Assembly: GCA_951828515.1 (NCBI GenBank)
Contig: OX639992.1
Span: 5,186,217-5,250,216 of the forward strand
Origin: an uncultured Poribacteria bacterium
GTDB taxonomy: Bacteria; Poribacteria; WGA-4E; WGA-3G
Direction of reading: 5' to 3'
DNA length: 64,000 nucleotides
A model generated the notes under the pieces. It ran no database searches, was not told the DNA's origin, and saw only the letters and a list, made by a program, of their open reading frames with translations. Made by a program: the position numbers and the translations under genes. Position 1 is the stretch's first letter, and each line of letters opens with the position of its first letter. Shown here piece after piece: positions 7,572 through 16,670 of this stretch.

Positions 7572-9407
7572 GTGAACCGTCCACAAACAAGAACTATTGT
7601 GCCACGCGAAACAATTGATGAGGTTCGGAGCCGAAGCGATATTGTCGAAGTCATCTCCGAGTGTGGGGTCGTCCTGCGTCCTGCTGGTCGAGATTACAAG
7701 GGGCCCTGCCCGTTTCACGATGAGAAGACACCCTCCTTCACAGTTTCGCCGCAAAAACAGATGTTCTACTGTTTTGGATGCCAAACGGGCGGCAATGTCA
7801 TCTCTTTTGTGCAAAAGCATGAAGGTAAGGACTTCATTGAGACCCTGGAGTGGTTAGCGGGTAGGTTGAATATCGACCTCCCGAATCAGGACGCTCGCGG
7901 GAGTGCTAACCGAAAACGGGTTACATCCTTAGAAGACCTCAACCGATTTGCAGTGGAACATTACCACAACCAACTCCTAATTGATAGAGCAGGCGCGTCG
8001 GCGATGCAGTATCTCAAGCACCGGGGTGTCCAACTGAAGACACTCCGTTCATTTCAGTTAGGCTACGCAAAGTCTGGGCGACGCGAGCTTATTAAAGTCG
8101 CGACAGATAAAGGCTTTACTATCCAGCAACTCATTGATGCTGGACTCATTAAGGATGAAGATCGGGGACCTCAGGATCGGTTTTGGAACAGGGTCCTTTT
8201 TCCGATCCACAATGAACGCGGTGTACCCGTCGGTTTTGGTGGACGCTCGCTCTCAGAAGAACATCAGCCAAAGTATCTGAATTCTCCGGCGACAGTTCTA
8301 TATGATAAGAGTAATATCCTTTACAACCTCGACAAAGCACGTCAATCTATCTACAAAAAGCAACACGTACTGCTTGTAGAGGGTTATATGGATGTTTTGA
8401 TGCTTTTTCAGTCTGGAATTGAGAATGTCGTGGCATCCTCCGGAACCTCGTTGAGTGAAAATCATGCGAACTTATTGAAGCGGTTTGCTCCTGAAGTTAT
8501 CATTGTCTACGATGGTGATGCCTCCGGTTTCCAAGCCGCACAACGCGGGCTGCACCGACTGCTCGCGGAGGGGTTGCGCGTGCGTATTGCCCTGTTGCCA
8601 ACAGGAGAGGATCCAGATTCATTCACGCGACAACACGGGTCTGATGCGTTCATGGAACTGACAGGCAAAGCGATAAACCTCATCGAATTTCAGATTCAAG
8701 CCGCTATCCAACAGCAGGACATTCATCGGATTGATGTAAAAACACAGGTCGTTAAAGAGGTTGTTGAGACACTCTTGAACCTCAAGAATCGGGTAGAACA
8801 GAACGAATATATCAAATACACTGCAAGGGAACTCCATGTGGAGGAATCCGTACTTTGGCAAGAATTGCGGGATGCGGGGTTCAAAGAGACCCGTGTTCCC
8901 AACCAGCGGAGGCGAGCCAAGACAGGCAACCAAAAATTGACCCCTCGCGCACAAATTGAGCGTCAATTAATTGAAGCATTAATCCAAAGTCCGGCGTTAA
9001 TCTCCAATGTCAAATCTCAGTTTCACTATCAAGATTTCACGGAACCTGACTTTGTTAGCGTTGCACAGTTGCTGTGGGAAGCTTGTACGGACGACAAAAA
9101 TGTAGATATCCAAACCCTAATTAATGAATGCCCTGACGAAAAACTCAGTGCATTCATTTCAAGTGTGATTCTACAGAAAACACCTCCACCAAATCTACAG
9201 GTTCGCGTGGAGGGATGCCTTAAAAAACTACAGCATTTCCTGTTGCGAGATCTTGAACAGCGGGTTCGCTCGCACGCACTCGCTGAGGGAGCAGATGAAA
9301 TGGAAACCCTTGAGGAGTTAGTGAAACTCTCGAACCAAAGACGTGCCTTACGCGATCGAAGGACTGTGGACACTCGTAGTGAAAACCCAAATGAAGGAGG
9401 GAGTTGA
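7572..9407 (+). CDS. dnaG: DNA primase DnaG
   Basis: 611 aa. It synthesises RNA primers for replication with DnaB helicase. The N-terminal CHC2 zinc finger is complete (C46, H49, C67, C70 in '[11 protein letters not shown]' and 'FYCFGC'). The catalytic core and Toprim domain follow (about residues 265-350, '[13 protein letters not shown]' and '[12 protein letters not shown]'), and the C-terminal part should be the helicase-binding domain. It starts at GTG, with a modest GAGG upstream. The stop codon overlaps the rpoD start region, so it forms the classic dnaG-rpoD pair; rpsU is not visible upstream. Confidence 0.95.
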   Translation: MNRPQTRTIVPRETIDEVRSRSDIVEVISECGVVLRPAGRDYKGPCPFHDEKTPSFTVSPQKQMFYCFGCQTGGNVISFVQKHEGKDFIETLEWLAGRLNIDLPNQDARGSANRKRVTSLEDLNRFAVEHYHNQLLIDRAGASAMQYLKHRGVQLKTLRSFQLGYAKSGRRELIKVATDKGFTIQQLIDAGLIKDEDRGPQDRFWNRVLFPIHNERGVPVGFGGRSLSEEHQPKYLNSPATVLYDKSNILYNLDKARQSIYKKQHVLLVEGYMDVLMLFQSGIENVVASSGTSLSENHANLLKRFAPEVIIVYDGDASGFQAAQRGLHRLLAEGLRVRIALLPTGEDPDSFTRQHGSDAFMELTGKAINLIEFQIQAAIQQQDIHRIDVKTQVVKEVVETLLNLKNRVEQNEYIKYTARELHVEESVLWQELRDAGFKETRVPNQRRRAKTGNQKLTPRAQIERQLIEALIQSPALISNVKSQFHYQDFTEPDFVSVAQLLWEACTDDKNVDIQTLINECPDEKLSAFISSVILQKTPPPNLQVRVEGCLKKLQHFLLRDLEQRVRSHALAEGADEMETLEELVKLSNQRRALRDRRTVDTRSENPNEGGS

Positions 9408-10948
9408 TGATGGATTTCAAAGATCATCCTACTCTTGATTATCTGGATACCGAAAGCAACGATGAACTCGGATACGAAGATGAAATGGCAGAAATAGCCG
9501 CAGCTGGCGCAAGTTACACGGACGATTCTGTGAAGGTATACATGCGCGAGATGGGGAAATTTCAACTGCTTGATAAGCAGCAAGAGGTTGAACTCGCTAA
9601 GCAGATTGAGGCGGGACATCGTACGGCTCATGAAGCGACCTTTGGGACAGCACTTGCTATTACAGAAGTTCGGAAACTTCTCTATAAAATCGTCACGGCT
9701 AAAAAGCGTGCTTCTGATATTATAGATATGCCTGTTTCCAGTACCTCGACACAGAATAAGGAGCGAAAGTTACGCGAGCAAGTCAAGAAAGCATTGGGAG
9801 TACTCGAAAAGTTGGAGATGGAACGTCTTACTGCCACCTCACCTCCTTCTACTGAAAACGGAGGGAAAACCGCTGGGAAATCGAAAACCCGGACCAATCT
9901 CATTAAGACGCTTGAAGAACTGAAAATTGACCGAGAGGAAATTAGTAAAATCTCTGACCTCGTCAAACAAGCCGAGTATCAGATTAGCACCTGGGAAGGT
10001 GAAATCCTGTACCTTCAGCAGACATATAATATCCCCGATGAATGGCTCAACGGAAGTAACGGCACTCAGCGTCCGTTTGAAACCGACGCTGCAGAAGTTG
10101 CTTATGTAAACATCGTTCGTTTACAACGCAATATCCGTCAACACATGACTGAAATTGGTGTTCCTCGGGAACGGCTCAAGACCCTCACAGGGCAGATTGA
10201 TCGAGGTGAATCCGAAGCGCAAGACGCAAAGATGGCGATTGTTGAAGCGAACCTCCGACTTGTTGTCAGCATTGCAAAGAAACATAGGCACCGCGCGTCG
10301 GGACTGGAATTTCTCGACTTAATCCAAGAAGGAAATATCGGGTTGATGCGGGCAGTGGACAAATTTGATTACCAGCGCGGATATAAATTTAGCACCTATG
10401 CCACATGGTGGATTCGCCAAGGTATCACACGTGCCATTGCTGACCAAGGACGCACTATTCGTATTCCTGTCCACATGCATGAGCGAATTAACAAAATTAA
10501 GCGTGTGCAACGTTCACTCTTACAAGAGTTAGGTACTGAACCAACGGCTGAACAGATCGCCATGGATCTCAGAATTTCCACCAGTAAGGTCAACGAAGCG
10601 TTGTCAGTCGCACCAGAAACGGCCTCTTTGGATACCCCGATCGGTGAAGAAGATGAGAACCCTCTGGGGGCATTCATTATGGATGTTGACTCTCCCTCCC
10701 CTGTACAAGAAGCCGAATTAAATATACTCAAAGAGCAGATTCAAGAAGTCCTTTCCGAGTTAAATGAACGCGAAAGAAAAGTGATTTCGCTCCGCTTTGG
10801 AATTGAGGACGGTTATCCAAGGACTCTTGAAGAGGTAGGCAATATCTTCGAGGTAACACGCGAGCGAATCCGGCAAATTGAGGCAAAGGCTCTTCGGAAA
10901 TTGCGACATCCGAGGCGCAGCCGAAAACTTCGAGATTTCGTTAATTGA
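9407..10948 (+). CDS. rpoD: Primary sigma factor RpoD (sigma-70)
   Basis: 513 aa from the ATG at 9407; the adjacent TTG (9404) and ATG (9410) are alternatives. AAGGAGG at 9394-9400 gives the best spacing to 9407. Region 1.2 is '[16 protein letters not shown]'. An insertion follows, then region 2 with the -10 recognition helix ([17 protein letters not shown] and '[13 protein letters not shown]'), region 3, and region 4 with the -35 helix-turn-helix ('[20 protein letters not shown]'). Region 1.1 is short or absent. It overlaps the dnaG stop by one base, implying translational coupling. TTGACA/TATAAT-type promoters seen elsewhere in the window fit this factor. Confidence 0.95.
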   Translation: MMDFKDHPTLDYLDTESNDELGYEDEMAEIAAAGASYTDDSVKVYMREMGKFQLLDKQQEVELAKQIEAGHRTAHEATFGTALAITEVRKLLYKIVTAKKRASDIIDMPVSSTSTQNKERKLREQVKKALGVLEKLEMERLTATSPPSTENGGKTAGKSKTRTNLIKTLEELKIDREEISKISDLVKQAEYQISTWEGEILYLQQTYNIPDEWLNGSNGTQRPFETDAAEVAYVNIVRLQRNIRQHMTEIGVPRERLKTLTGQIDRGESEAQDAKMAIVEANLRLVVSIAKKHRHRASGLEFLDLIQEGNIGLMRAVDKFDYQRGYKFSTYATWWIRQGITRAIADQGRTIRIPVHMHERINKIKRVQRSLLQELGTEPTAEQIAMDLRISTSKVNEALSVAPETASLDTPIGEEDENPLGAFIMDVDSPSPVQEAELNILKEQIQEVLSELNERERKVISLRFGIEDGYPRTLEEVGNIFEVTRERIRQIEAKALRKLRHPRRSRKLRDFVN

Positions 10949-10952
10949 GGAT

Positions 10953-11092
10953 ACAGAGTTATCGGTTATCAGTACGGATTACTGCGTAATCCTTTCAGTT
11001 ATCAGTTAAAGAGGGTATTGTGGAGGAAACGGTTAACTGAACTCCCGCAAGCTGTCTCTTAACTGACAACCGATAACTGATAACTGACGACT
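10953..11092. repeat. Heptamer-type short repeat cluster with inverted arms
   Basis: Units such as ACTGATA, ACTGACA and ACCGATA are repeated on the right. Their reverse complements (GTTATCGGTTATCAGT) lie on the left, so the region can fold into a long hairpin downstream of rpoD. It has the same character as the clusters at 16595, 17216, 57108 and 58397. Confidence 0.6.
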
Positions 11093-11102
11093 ATTAAAAT
11101 AT

Positions 11103-11131
11103 TTGATTTTTAATGCGTAATATGATATAAT
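11103..11131 (+). promoter_or_regulatory. Sigma-70 promoter for the tRNA-Met/tRNA-Val pair
   Basis: TTGATT (11103-11108) and a perfect TATAAT (11126-11131) are 17 bp apart, 24 nt before the first tRNA. Confidence 0.8.
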
Positions 11132-11155
11132 TTTTACTACTGAAATTGCTCTAAA

Positions 11156-11228
11156 GGGCCCATAGCTCAGTGGTCAGAGCCGTCGGCTCATAACCGACTG
11201 GTCCTAGGTTCGAGTCCTAGTGGGCCCA
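11156..11228 (+). tRNA. tRNA-Met (CAT), elongator or Ile2 type
   Basis: 73 nt. Acceptor GGGCCCA/TGGGCCC, D arm GCTC/GAGC, anticodon stem GTCGG/CCGAC with loop CTCATAA (anticodon CAT), T loop TTCGAGT, discriminator A. The first acceptor pair G-C rules out an initiator. A CAT tRNA could instead be the lysidine-modified Ile2 species; the sequence alone does not settle this. Confidence 0.9.
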
Positions 11229-11239
11229 TATCCCTACGT

Positions 11240-11312
11240 GGGGCGTTAGCTCAGGGGTACGAGCGCTACCTTCACACGGTAGAAGTCACTGGTTCAAATC
11301 CAGTACGCCCCA
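11240..11312 (+). tRNA. tRNA-Val (CAC)
   Basis: 73 nt. Acceptor GGGGCGT/ACGCCCC, anticodon stem CTACC/GGTAG with loop TTCACAC (anticodon CAC), T arm ACTGG/CCAGT with loop TTCAAAT. It lies 11 nt after tRNA-Met and is presumably on the same transcript. Confidence 0.93.
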
Positions 11313-11340
11313 TTGTCTGTCACGAATCGAGGAGACATAG

Positions 11341-12411
11341 ATGGAAAGTAAGGATACCCCGAATTTCGTCCAAGCAGGGGTCAAGGCTATCGACTGCGAC
11401 ATCCATAACGAAGTCCCAACCTTACAGACGCTTTTCCCTTATATGTCTGATTTCTGGTGTGACTATTGTAGCACTTCCGGCTTTAGAGGTCCCGATGCAA
11501 ATGATTATCCGCGTCAGGCACCGCTAACGACGCATCCCGATGCGCCGTCTCCATGGGATATGGATCTCGAACATGTCCGCGAACACTTGCTTGATGCTTG
11601 GAACCTCGAATACGGTATTCTCAATTGTGTCTATCGCGTGCAAAGCGTCCATAACCCCGACCTCGCTGAGGCTATGGCACAGGCGGTAAACGATTGGCAG
11701 ATAGAACATTGGCTCGATCCCGAACCGCGACTTCGTGCTTCCCTTGTGATTCCGAGCCAACTTCCAGACCTCGCTGCGAAGGAAATTGAGAGAGTGGGGG
11801 ATCATCCAGGGTTTGTCCAAGCGATACTTCCTGTCCGTTCACGTATCCCTTATGGTAACCGCACTTACCATCCGATTTACGAAGCCGCAGTCCGAAAGAA
11901 TCTCGCTATCGGTGTTCAGTACGGTGGAGCACCCGGCACTCAGCCCTCTGCGACTGGCTGGCCCTCCACATTTTTAGAAGAATATAGCGGGATGACGCAG
12001 GTCTTTCAAGCACAAGTAATTAGCCTCGTTGCGGAGGGCGTTTTTAATCAGTTCCCGGAACTGCGTGTCGTTCTGATTGAAAGCGGTTTTACGTGGCTTC
12101 CGGCTGTTATGTGGCGGATCGATAAAGAGTGGCGAGGTCTCCGAAACAACACACCGTGGGTGAAACGTCCGCCCTCTGAATACATGCGGAAACATATTCG
12201 GTTTACCTTGCAACCCATTGATGCGCCGCCGACACCGAAGCAACTCCTTCAAATCATTGGGCAGTTGGAGTCTGAAGAGATGTTAATGTTTTCGACAGAT
12301 TATCCGCATTGGCAGTTCAATACGCCCGACGATGCTTTCCCGGCGGAACTACCAGGCTCACTCGCTCGTAAGATTTTACACGAGAACGCACGTACCTTCT
12401 ATCAACTTTAG
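11341..12411 (+). CDS. Amidohydrolase family 2 protein (TIM barrel), copy 1
   Basis: 356 aa metal-dependent hydrolase of the Amidohydro_2 (ACMSD/LigW-like) superfamily. The first metal-binding motif is 'AIDCDIHNEVP' (D-x-H, about residues 18-24). Later conserved points are 'VVLIESGFTWLPAVMWRID' and the terminal 'FSTDYPHWQFNTPD', which supplies the catalytic Asp of the fold. Relatives hydrolyse or decarboxylate small cyclic or aromatic acids; the substrate here is unknown. It starts at the ATG after GAGGAGACATAG, 28 nt behind tRNA-Val. The next gene is a close paralogue. Confidence 0.85.
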   Translation: MESKDTPNFVQAGVKAIDCDIHNEVPTLQTLFPYMSDFWCDYCSTSGFRGPDANDYPRQAPLTTHPDAPSPWDMDLEHVREHLLDAWNLEYGILNCVYRVQSVHNPDLAEAMAQAVNDWQIEHWLDPEPRLRASLVIPSQLPDLAAKEIERVGDHPGFVQAILPVRSRIPYGNRTYHPIYEAAVRKNLAIGVQYGGAPGTQPSATGWPSTFLEEYSGMTQVFQAQVISLVAEGVFNQFPELRVVLIESGFTWLPAVMWRIDKEWRGLRNNTPWVKRPPSEYMRKHIRFTLQPIDAPPTPKQLLQIIGQLESEEMLMFSTDYPHWQFNTPDDAFPAELPGSLARKILHENARTFYQL

Positions 12412-12453
12412 TCAGTCCATTTTCACTTTTTAAGTCTTTTGGAGATAAACGCA

Positions 12454-13530
12454 ATGGAAAACACAACGCCGAAACGTTCTAAATTCCCCGTTATTGATTG
12501 CGACATCCACAACTCCGTTCCACCAGGCGGTCTATCCCCTTATCTGTCTGAGCGGTGGCAGGAGCACTACAAGACTTTCGGTCTCAAGGGCCGCATCGGT
12601 GGCTACTATCCGCGTGCACTCCTCAATGCCGCACGGCGTGATGCTTGGCCCCCATCAGGGCTTTCACCGGGTGCAGATTTAGCGTTCATGCAAGAGCAAC
12701 TTCTGGACGCATTCGACATTGAGTACGGCGTGCTTAACCCACTCATGCCTGTCGGTGAGCAACTGAATATTGAATTTGGTGATGCACTTGCACGCGCAGT
12801 CAACGATTGGCAGGTCGCCGACTGGGTTGAACCTGATCCGCGCCTCCGGGCATCTATCGTTCCGCCTTACGAAGATGGTGATCTTGCTGCTGCGGAGATC
12901 CATCGGTGCGGTCCAAATCCAGCGTTTGTTCAGATCTTGCTCCTCGCGCGGACGAGGGATCCGCTTGGTAACCGAAAATACTGGAAAATGTATGAAGCCG
13001 CCGCTGAGTATGACCTACCTATCGGTATTCACTTTGGCGGCAATCAGGGTCCCATTACAGGTGCAGGGTGGCCCTCCTATTACATCGAAGACCACGGCGG
13101 TATGCCGCAAGCCTTCCACACCCAAGTCATTAGTTTCGTCATGGAAGGCGTGTTTGACCGTTTCCCGACGCTCAAGATTGTCCTCATTGAAGGTGGATTC
13201 GCATGGCTTCCGCCGCTTATCTGGCGACTTGACGCGACATGGGAAAAACTACGTGCCGAGGTGCCTAATCTTAAACGGAAACCCTCGGAATACATCCGAG
13301 ATCATTTCTGGCTTAGCACACAACCGATGGAAGAACCGCCGAAACGCGAGTATTTCGAGCAGATGCTTGAGCAGATGGACATGGACGATAAACTCATGTT
13401 CGCTACGGATTACCCGCATTGGGATTTTGATTCTCCCGACCGTGCTTTGCCCAGTTTCCTGAAACCGGAACTGCGCCGCAAGATCTTAGCGGACAACGCC
13501 CGCGAATTTTACGCATTTGATAAACTGTAG
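12454..13530 (+). CDS. Amidohydrolase family 2 protein (TIM barrel), copy 2
   Basis: 358 aa, aligning with the preceding gene along its whole length: 'VIDCDIHNSVP', 'LDAFDIEYGVLN', 'VNDWQVADW', 'ALPIGIHFGG'-type strands, 'VLIEGGFAWLPPLIWRLD' and 'FATDYPHWDFDSPD'. It starts at the ATG at 12454, nine nt behind GGAG, not the TTG at 12439. The pair looks like a tandem duplication that has diverged, so the two enzymes may differ in substrate or form a heteromer. The Rieske gene 300 nt downstream points to aromatic or heterocyclic substrates, but this is inference. Confidence 0.85.
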   Translation: MENTTPKRSKFPVIDCDIHNSVPPGGLSPYLSERWQEHYKTFGLKGRIGGYYPRALLNAARRDAWPPSGLSPGADLAFMQEQLLDAFDIEYGVLNPLMPVGEQLNIEFGDALARAVNDWQVADWVEPDPRLRASIVPPYEDGDLAAAEIHRCGPNPAFVQILLLARTRDPLGNRKYWKMYEAAAEYDLPIGIHFGGNQGPITGAGWPSYYIEDHGGMPQAFHTQVISFVMEGVFDRFPTLKIVLIEGGFAWLPPLIWRLDATWEKLRAEVPNLKRKPSEYIRDHFWLSTQPMEEPPKREYFEQMLEQMDMDDKLMFATDYPHWDFDSPDRALPSFLKPELRRKILADNAREFYAFDKL

Positions 13531-13533
13531 TCA

Positions 13534-13822
13534 GCAAGATAGCAGTCAGCAATCAGCAGTCAGCAGTCAGTAAAGAGACCTTCATTAAACGAATGATGGA
13601 AACCATTCTTACTGACCGCTGAAAGGATTTTTGAAAAAATCCGCTCTGACCGCTGATTGCTAATTCTCTGACAACTAATAACCGACTGCTAATGGTAGGA
13701 GGGATCTCCAAATCCCGACTCTTACTGATAACCGAAAACCAATAACCAATTGTAGGAGCGAGTGTTTTCCTATGCTCTCGACTCTTACTGACCGCTGATG
13801 GCTGATTGCTGACGGCTCCCTA
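13534..13822. repeat. Dense array of heptamer and hairpin repeats between amidohydrolase and Rieske genes
   Basis: The whole gap is built of dispersed repeats. CAGTCAGCAATCAGC-type heptamers begin it, and their inverse (GACCGCTGATTGCT) follows near 13645. Two pieces of the GTAGGAGGGATCTCC/CGACTC element lie at 13694 and 13752, and GACCGCTGATGGCTGATTGC ends it. Opposed orientations allow a long stem. No open frame or promoter was recognised. Confidence 0.7.
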
Positions 13823-13830
13823 ACAACCAC

Positions 13831-14268
13831 ATGCCTAAATACGTAGTAGCAACCCCAGATGAAATCCCTCCCGGTGAACGCAAAATCGTCGAGATCGGCG
13901 GACGCTCCATCGGTGTTTTTAATATTGATGGCGAGTACTTCGCTATTCGTAATAGTTGCCCGCACCAAGGCGGCCCCCTGTGCAACGGGCTGGTCACTGG
14001 ATTTTTAGAGGCACCCGTACCCGGCGACTATAACTACACCCGCCAAGGTGAAATTCTCCGATGCCCATGGCACAGTTGGGAATTCGACATCAAAACAGGG
14101 CAATCTTGGTGGAGTCCGGCACAACGACGCGTCAGAAGATACGAGGTCCAAGTCGAGAGCGGTGAGAACATCGCAGCATCGAGTTCTGAACGCGAAAAAG
14201 GTCCTTATGTCGCCGATACCTTTCCAGTCACCGTCGAACAACAGTACGTTGTCATCGAAATAGACTAA
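13831..14268 (+). CDS. Rieske [2Fe-2S] ferredoxin-like protein
   Basis: 145 aa single-domain Rieske protein. The two cluster-binding motifs are intact: 'CPHQGGPLCNG' (C-x-H) near residue 48 and 'CPWHSWEFD' (C-x-x-H) near residue 79. The chain begins 'KYVVATPDEIPPGERKIVEIGGRSIGVF', typical of small Rieske ferredoxins that pass electrons to ring-hydroxylating oxygenases; there is no oxygenase catalytic domain. The gene directly follows repeats and has no obvious ribosome-binding site. Its last four bases overlap the end of the convergent PhyH gene. It may serve as an electron carrier for a nearby oxygenase. Confidence 0.88.
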   Translation: MPKYVVATPDEIPPGERKIVEIGGRSIGVFNIDGEYFAIRNSCPHQGGPLCNGLVTGFLEAPVPGDYNYTRQGEILRCPWHSWEFDIKTGQSWWSPAQRRVRRYEVQVESGENIAASSSEREKGPYVADTFPVTVEQQYVVIEID

Positions 14269-15068
14269 CTCTCCTCTTCTAACCCGTCGATTAATTTTTC
14301 CTGATCGCCTGGCGAATAGAAGTAAGATCCCGGTTTCCAATCCCCGATGTCCCCGATTAACCGACGTTGGCGCGGCGTGCATCGCTCCATAAGTTCAGGT
14401 GTCGCCTTTTCGTAGTCAAACGGGCGGAAACAGTGGTGACTGTAGCAATAAATTAACGTCTTGCGGGCGTGTTCCGAGCGGTTTGCGACAACACCGTGCC
14501 ATAACGCATGCGGAAAAACGGCGGCATCACCTGCTTTTACACACAACTGCACCGCCTTAGGGATATACGGACCATCCTTGACCCCGGTTTCTGGAAACGT
14601 TCGATTATGGCTCCCTGGCACAACAGTAAAGTTTCCACTATCTGGACTCTCAAGATCTGTCAAAAAATAATGGATTTTGACCTGTAGGGGTGAACTCGAT
14701 CTGCTGACCCGAATCGTTCGCATCGCCTGTCCGCCGTCCGTATGCAGATACCCTTGATCTTTCGGGTTCGGTGGACGCACGATGACCTCCGACATACTCA
14801 GCTGGATGTAATCACCTATCAGTTCACGCACAATCGGAAACGTCACCGGGTGATCCATCAGATCCACGAAAATATCGTTATCCTCCATCACATTTCGCTT
14901 GTCGAAAAGAGAATCGGCAGTGACATTTTCGCCTTTCCGAAACGCTGTATCCATTTCATCTACTGTTGCTAACAATGCTTGGACTTCTTCAGGAGAGAGT
15001 GCCTCTTTCAAAACGAGGTACCCCTCTGTCTTCCACTGCTTACGTTGATCTTTCGATAAAATTCCCAT
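14265..15068 (-). CDS. Phytanoyl-CoA dioxygenase (PhyH) family protein
   Basis: 267 aa Fe(II)/2-oxoglutarate-dependent oxygenase fold. Iron ligands are visible as H109-x-D111 in 'GYLHTDGG' and the distal H191 in 'ALWHGVVANRSEHARKT', with an arginine about 11 residues later to hold 2-oxoglutarate. The N-terminus 'FRKGENV'/'WKTEGYLVLKEALSPEEV' is typical of the family. The substrate is unknown; bacterial members hydroxylate diverse small molecules. GAGG stands 10 nt before the ATG. It lies downstream of the Csx3-like gene on the same strand (gap about 110 nt) and overlaps the Rieske gene tail to tail. Confidence 0.88.
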   Translation of the reverse strand: MGILSKDQRKQWKTEGYLVLKEALSPEEVQALLATVDEMDTAFRKGENVTADSLFDKRNVMEDNDIFVDLMDHPVTFPIVRELIGDYIQLSMSEVIVRPPNPKDQGYLHTDGGQAMRTIRVSRSSSPLQVKIHYFLTDLESPDSGNFTVVPGSHNRTFPETGVKDGPYIPKAVQLCVKAGDAAVFPHALWHGVVANRSEHARKTLIYCYSHHCFRPFDYEKATPELMERCTPRQRRLIGDIGDWKPGSYFYSPGDQEKLIDGLEEES

Positions 15069-15178
15069 CTTTGATAACCTCTATAAACCTAAATACCTCG
15101 GCACTTGTGGGAGGGGTTTGCAGACCCTGTTCCTTATCGTCAACATTTCTCACCCGATTGATCGGTGCATATTGCGAG

Positions 15179-16144
15179 TCAGTCGATCAGATTCCCAACC
15201 GCATAGTTGGGATTGGGGCTATGACTGATTGTCACGACGTACGTATTCAACTTCGGGTCAAAGCACGCAATCGCTTCAAATAGGTGAGACAACTTGTGTC
15301 CTAAAACCATGGCGACCGGCAACGAGGCGGGACCATTAACCTTGAGCAAACCACCTCCGCTTAGTTCGCCTATTTTCTGCATAGCATCCAAACGCGCAAC
15401 GGTATCTTTGACGATTTGATCGTTACTACTTGGCTCACCAAACCCAATCCGTAAGACATCACGATCACGGATAATGTTGTAGGTCGGTGATTCTGAGGGA
15501 TTGTCCGTGGCTGGATGCGCTGCGATGGACAGATGCTTCGCTATAGCGAGAATACGGCGAGCCAACGCTTGAACCATCGGGCGCGCTTCAATGCGTTCCC
15601 CTCTTTCAAGATGATGAACACTACCGCGGAGGATGTTGTCCGGAGAATCATCCTTAATGACATCTGATTTGCCATGGTAGTTGGAAAATATCTCTGCTAC
15701 CACAGTTAAATCCAATTCTTTTGCGAATTCTCTCCACGCCTCTGTCCGAGAATTCCACTCTTCGCTGTGCTCTGAATCGCCACCCGCGAGAATGACAATA
15801 TGCGTCGCGGACTTACAAATCTCGCGATTGTAGTCATCAATGAGCCCACCGATATCTATCATCGTTAATGGCTGCTCGCAACTGTCTACATGGTCAGCAA
15901 CGAGTTTAACAAATTCCGGCGTGAATTTGCCTTTATAGGCAACTTTACATGCCTTGGCGATTTCAGGGTACTTTTCCATAGTTTCTTGGAACCATGCCCC
16001 TTCTCCATCAGGACAAGCCGTGATTACATACGGATAGGGTACATCAGAACTTTTCTGCTTGAAGGCGAGAATAGCCTGTTTTAATCCCTCGCGTAAGCAG
16101 CTTTTACCTGATTTAGGTGGACCGGCAAGCACAACTTTTATCAA
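15179..16144 (-). CDS. P-loop NTPase fused to a Csx3-like (CRISPR ring nuclease) domain
   Basis: 321 aa from a TTG start six nt behind AGGAGG; the ATG at 16210 would add 22 residues but has no ribosome-binding site. Residues 1-210 form a P-loop domain with Walker A 'GPPKSGKS' (8-15) and an 'MIDIGGLIDDYN' Walker-B-like strand. The last hundred residues resemble Csx3/Crn3: 'GGGLLKVNGPASLPVAMVLG', 'HKLSHLFEAIACFDPKL', 'YVVTISHSP' and a final 'GNLID'. Csx3 proteins cleave cyclic oligoadenylates made by type III CRISPR systems, and fusions to a P-loop domain are known. No cas gene or CRISPR array occurs in the window, so the role here is open. The family call comes from recalled motifs. Confidence 0.72.
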   Translation of the reverse strand: MIKVVLAGPPKSGKSCLREGLKQAILAFKQKSSDVPYPYVITACPDGEGAWFQETMEKYPEIAKACKVAYKGKFTPEFVKLVADHVDSCEQPLTMIDIGGLIDDYNREICKSATHIVILAGGDSEHSEEWNSRTEAWREFAKELDLTVVAEIFSNYHGKSDVIKDDSPDNILRGSVHHLERGERIEARPMVQALARRILAIAKHLSIAAHPATDNPSESPTYNIIRDRDVLRIGFGEPSSNDQIVKDTVARLDAMQKIGELSGGGLLKVNGPASLPVAMVLGHKLSHLFEAIACFDPKLNTYVVTISHSPNPNYAVGNLID

Positions 16145-16277
16145 TCTTTTCCTCCTTTCCCGATTTGGCAACTTAAAACCTAAGTTACCCCTCAGCAAAA
16201 AACGCGGCATAAATCATCAGAATCATATAAGTCGGTTTTATCGATAATACAGAGCGTGGCACAATTTCTTAGTAATA

Positions 16278-16313
16278 AAATAGACGACGAATGAATTTGT
16301 GTCAAGTAAATAG
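16278..16313 (+). repeat. Direct repeat copy 1 (GACAAATGAATTTGTGTCAA type)
   Basis: An AATGAATTTGTGTCAAG core inside an A-rich context. Two further copies in the same orientation lie at 17147-17181 and 17300-17335, all within the gene-free region before the ATPase/nuclease gene. Confidence 0.55.
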
Positions 16314-16333
16314 CGATGTCATCAGGGTCATTT

Positions 16334-16449
16334 ATGGTAAAACCTACAAATAAATAGACATCTCAGTAGAAGCAAAACCTCCACCACCGCTGGCGAGGTT
16401 TCCTAACCTCGCCTCTTTAGAGTGTCTAATTAATTTTAAGGTTTACCAT
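16334..16449. repeat. MITE-like element with terminal inverted repeats
   Basis: 116 bp bounded by ATGGTAAAACCT and AGGTTTACCAT, with an internal perfect hairpin (GGCGAGGTT/AACCTCGCC at 16392-16413). The element at 27412-27547 has the same plan, with CATAGTAAAACTC and GATTTTACTATG ends. No coding capacity. Confidence 0.6.
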
Positions 16450-16635
16450 AGTTTTACATATTTACTTTATATGCGTGAACGTTTTTTCGCTGTAGAGGCG
16501 ATCTCCAACTCGCGACTCCCTCCACAAATCAAGGAAAATCGCGAAAACTAAATGCCTCTATCTAATGCTTCAGAGGCATTCCCTGAATGTCTCAGAAAAC
16601 TGATAACTGACAACTGATAAAAAATCATAAAAAAA

Positions 16636-16664
16636 TTGACATTTTTTCAGGTTTCGTGTATACT
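16636..16664 (+). promoter_or_regulatory. Strong sigma-70 promoter with no gene behind it
   Basis: TTGACA (16636-16641), 17-bp spacer, TATACT (16659-16664). It points into a stretch with no credible ORF but much RNA secondary structure, so it probably drives the RNA candidate starting near 16671. Confidence 0.75.
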
Positions 16665-16670
16665 TATAAA

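Noticed and set aside
13534-13822. Possible CRISPR array
   Set aside because: The repeats are degenerate 7-mers in opposite orientations without equal-length repeats and unique spacers; no cas genes are present.
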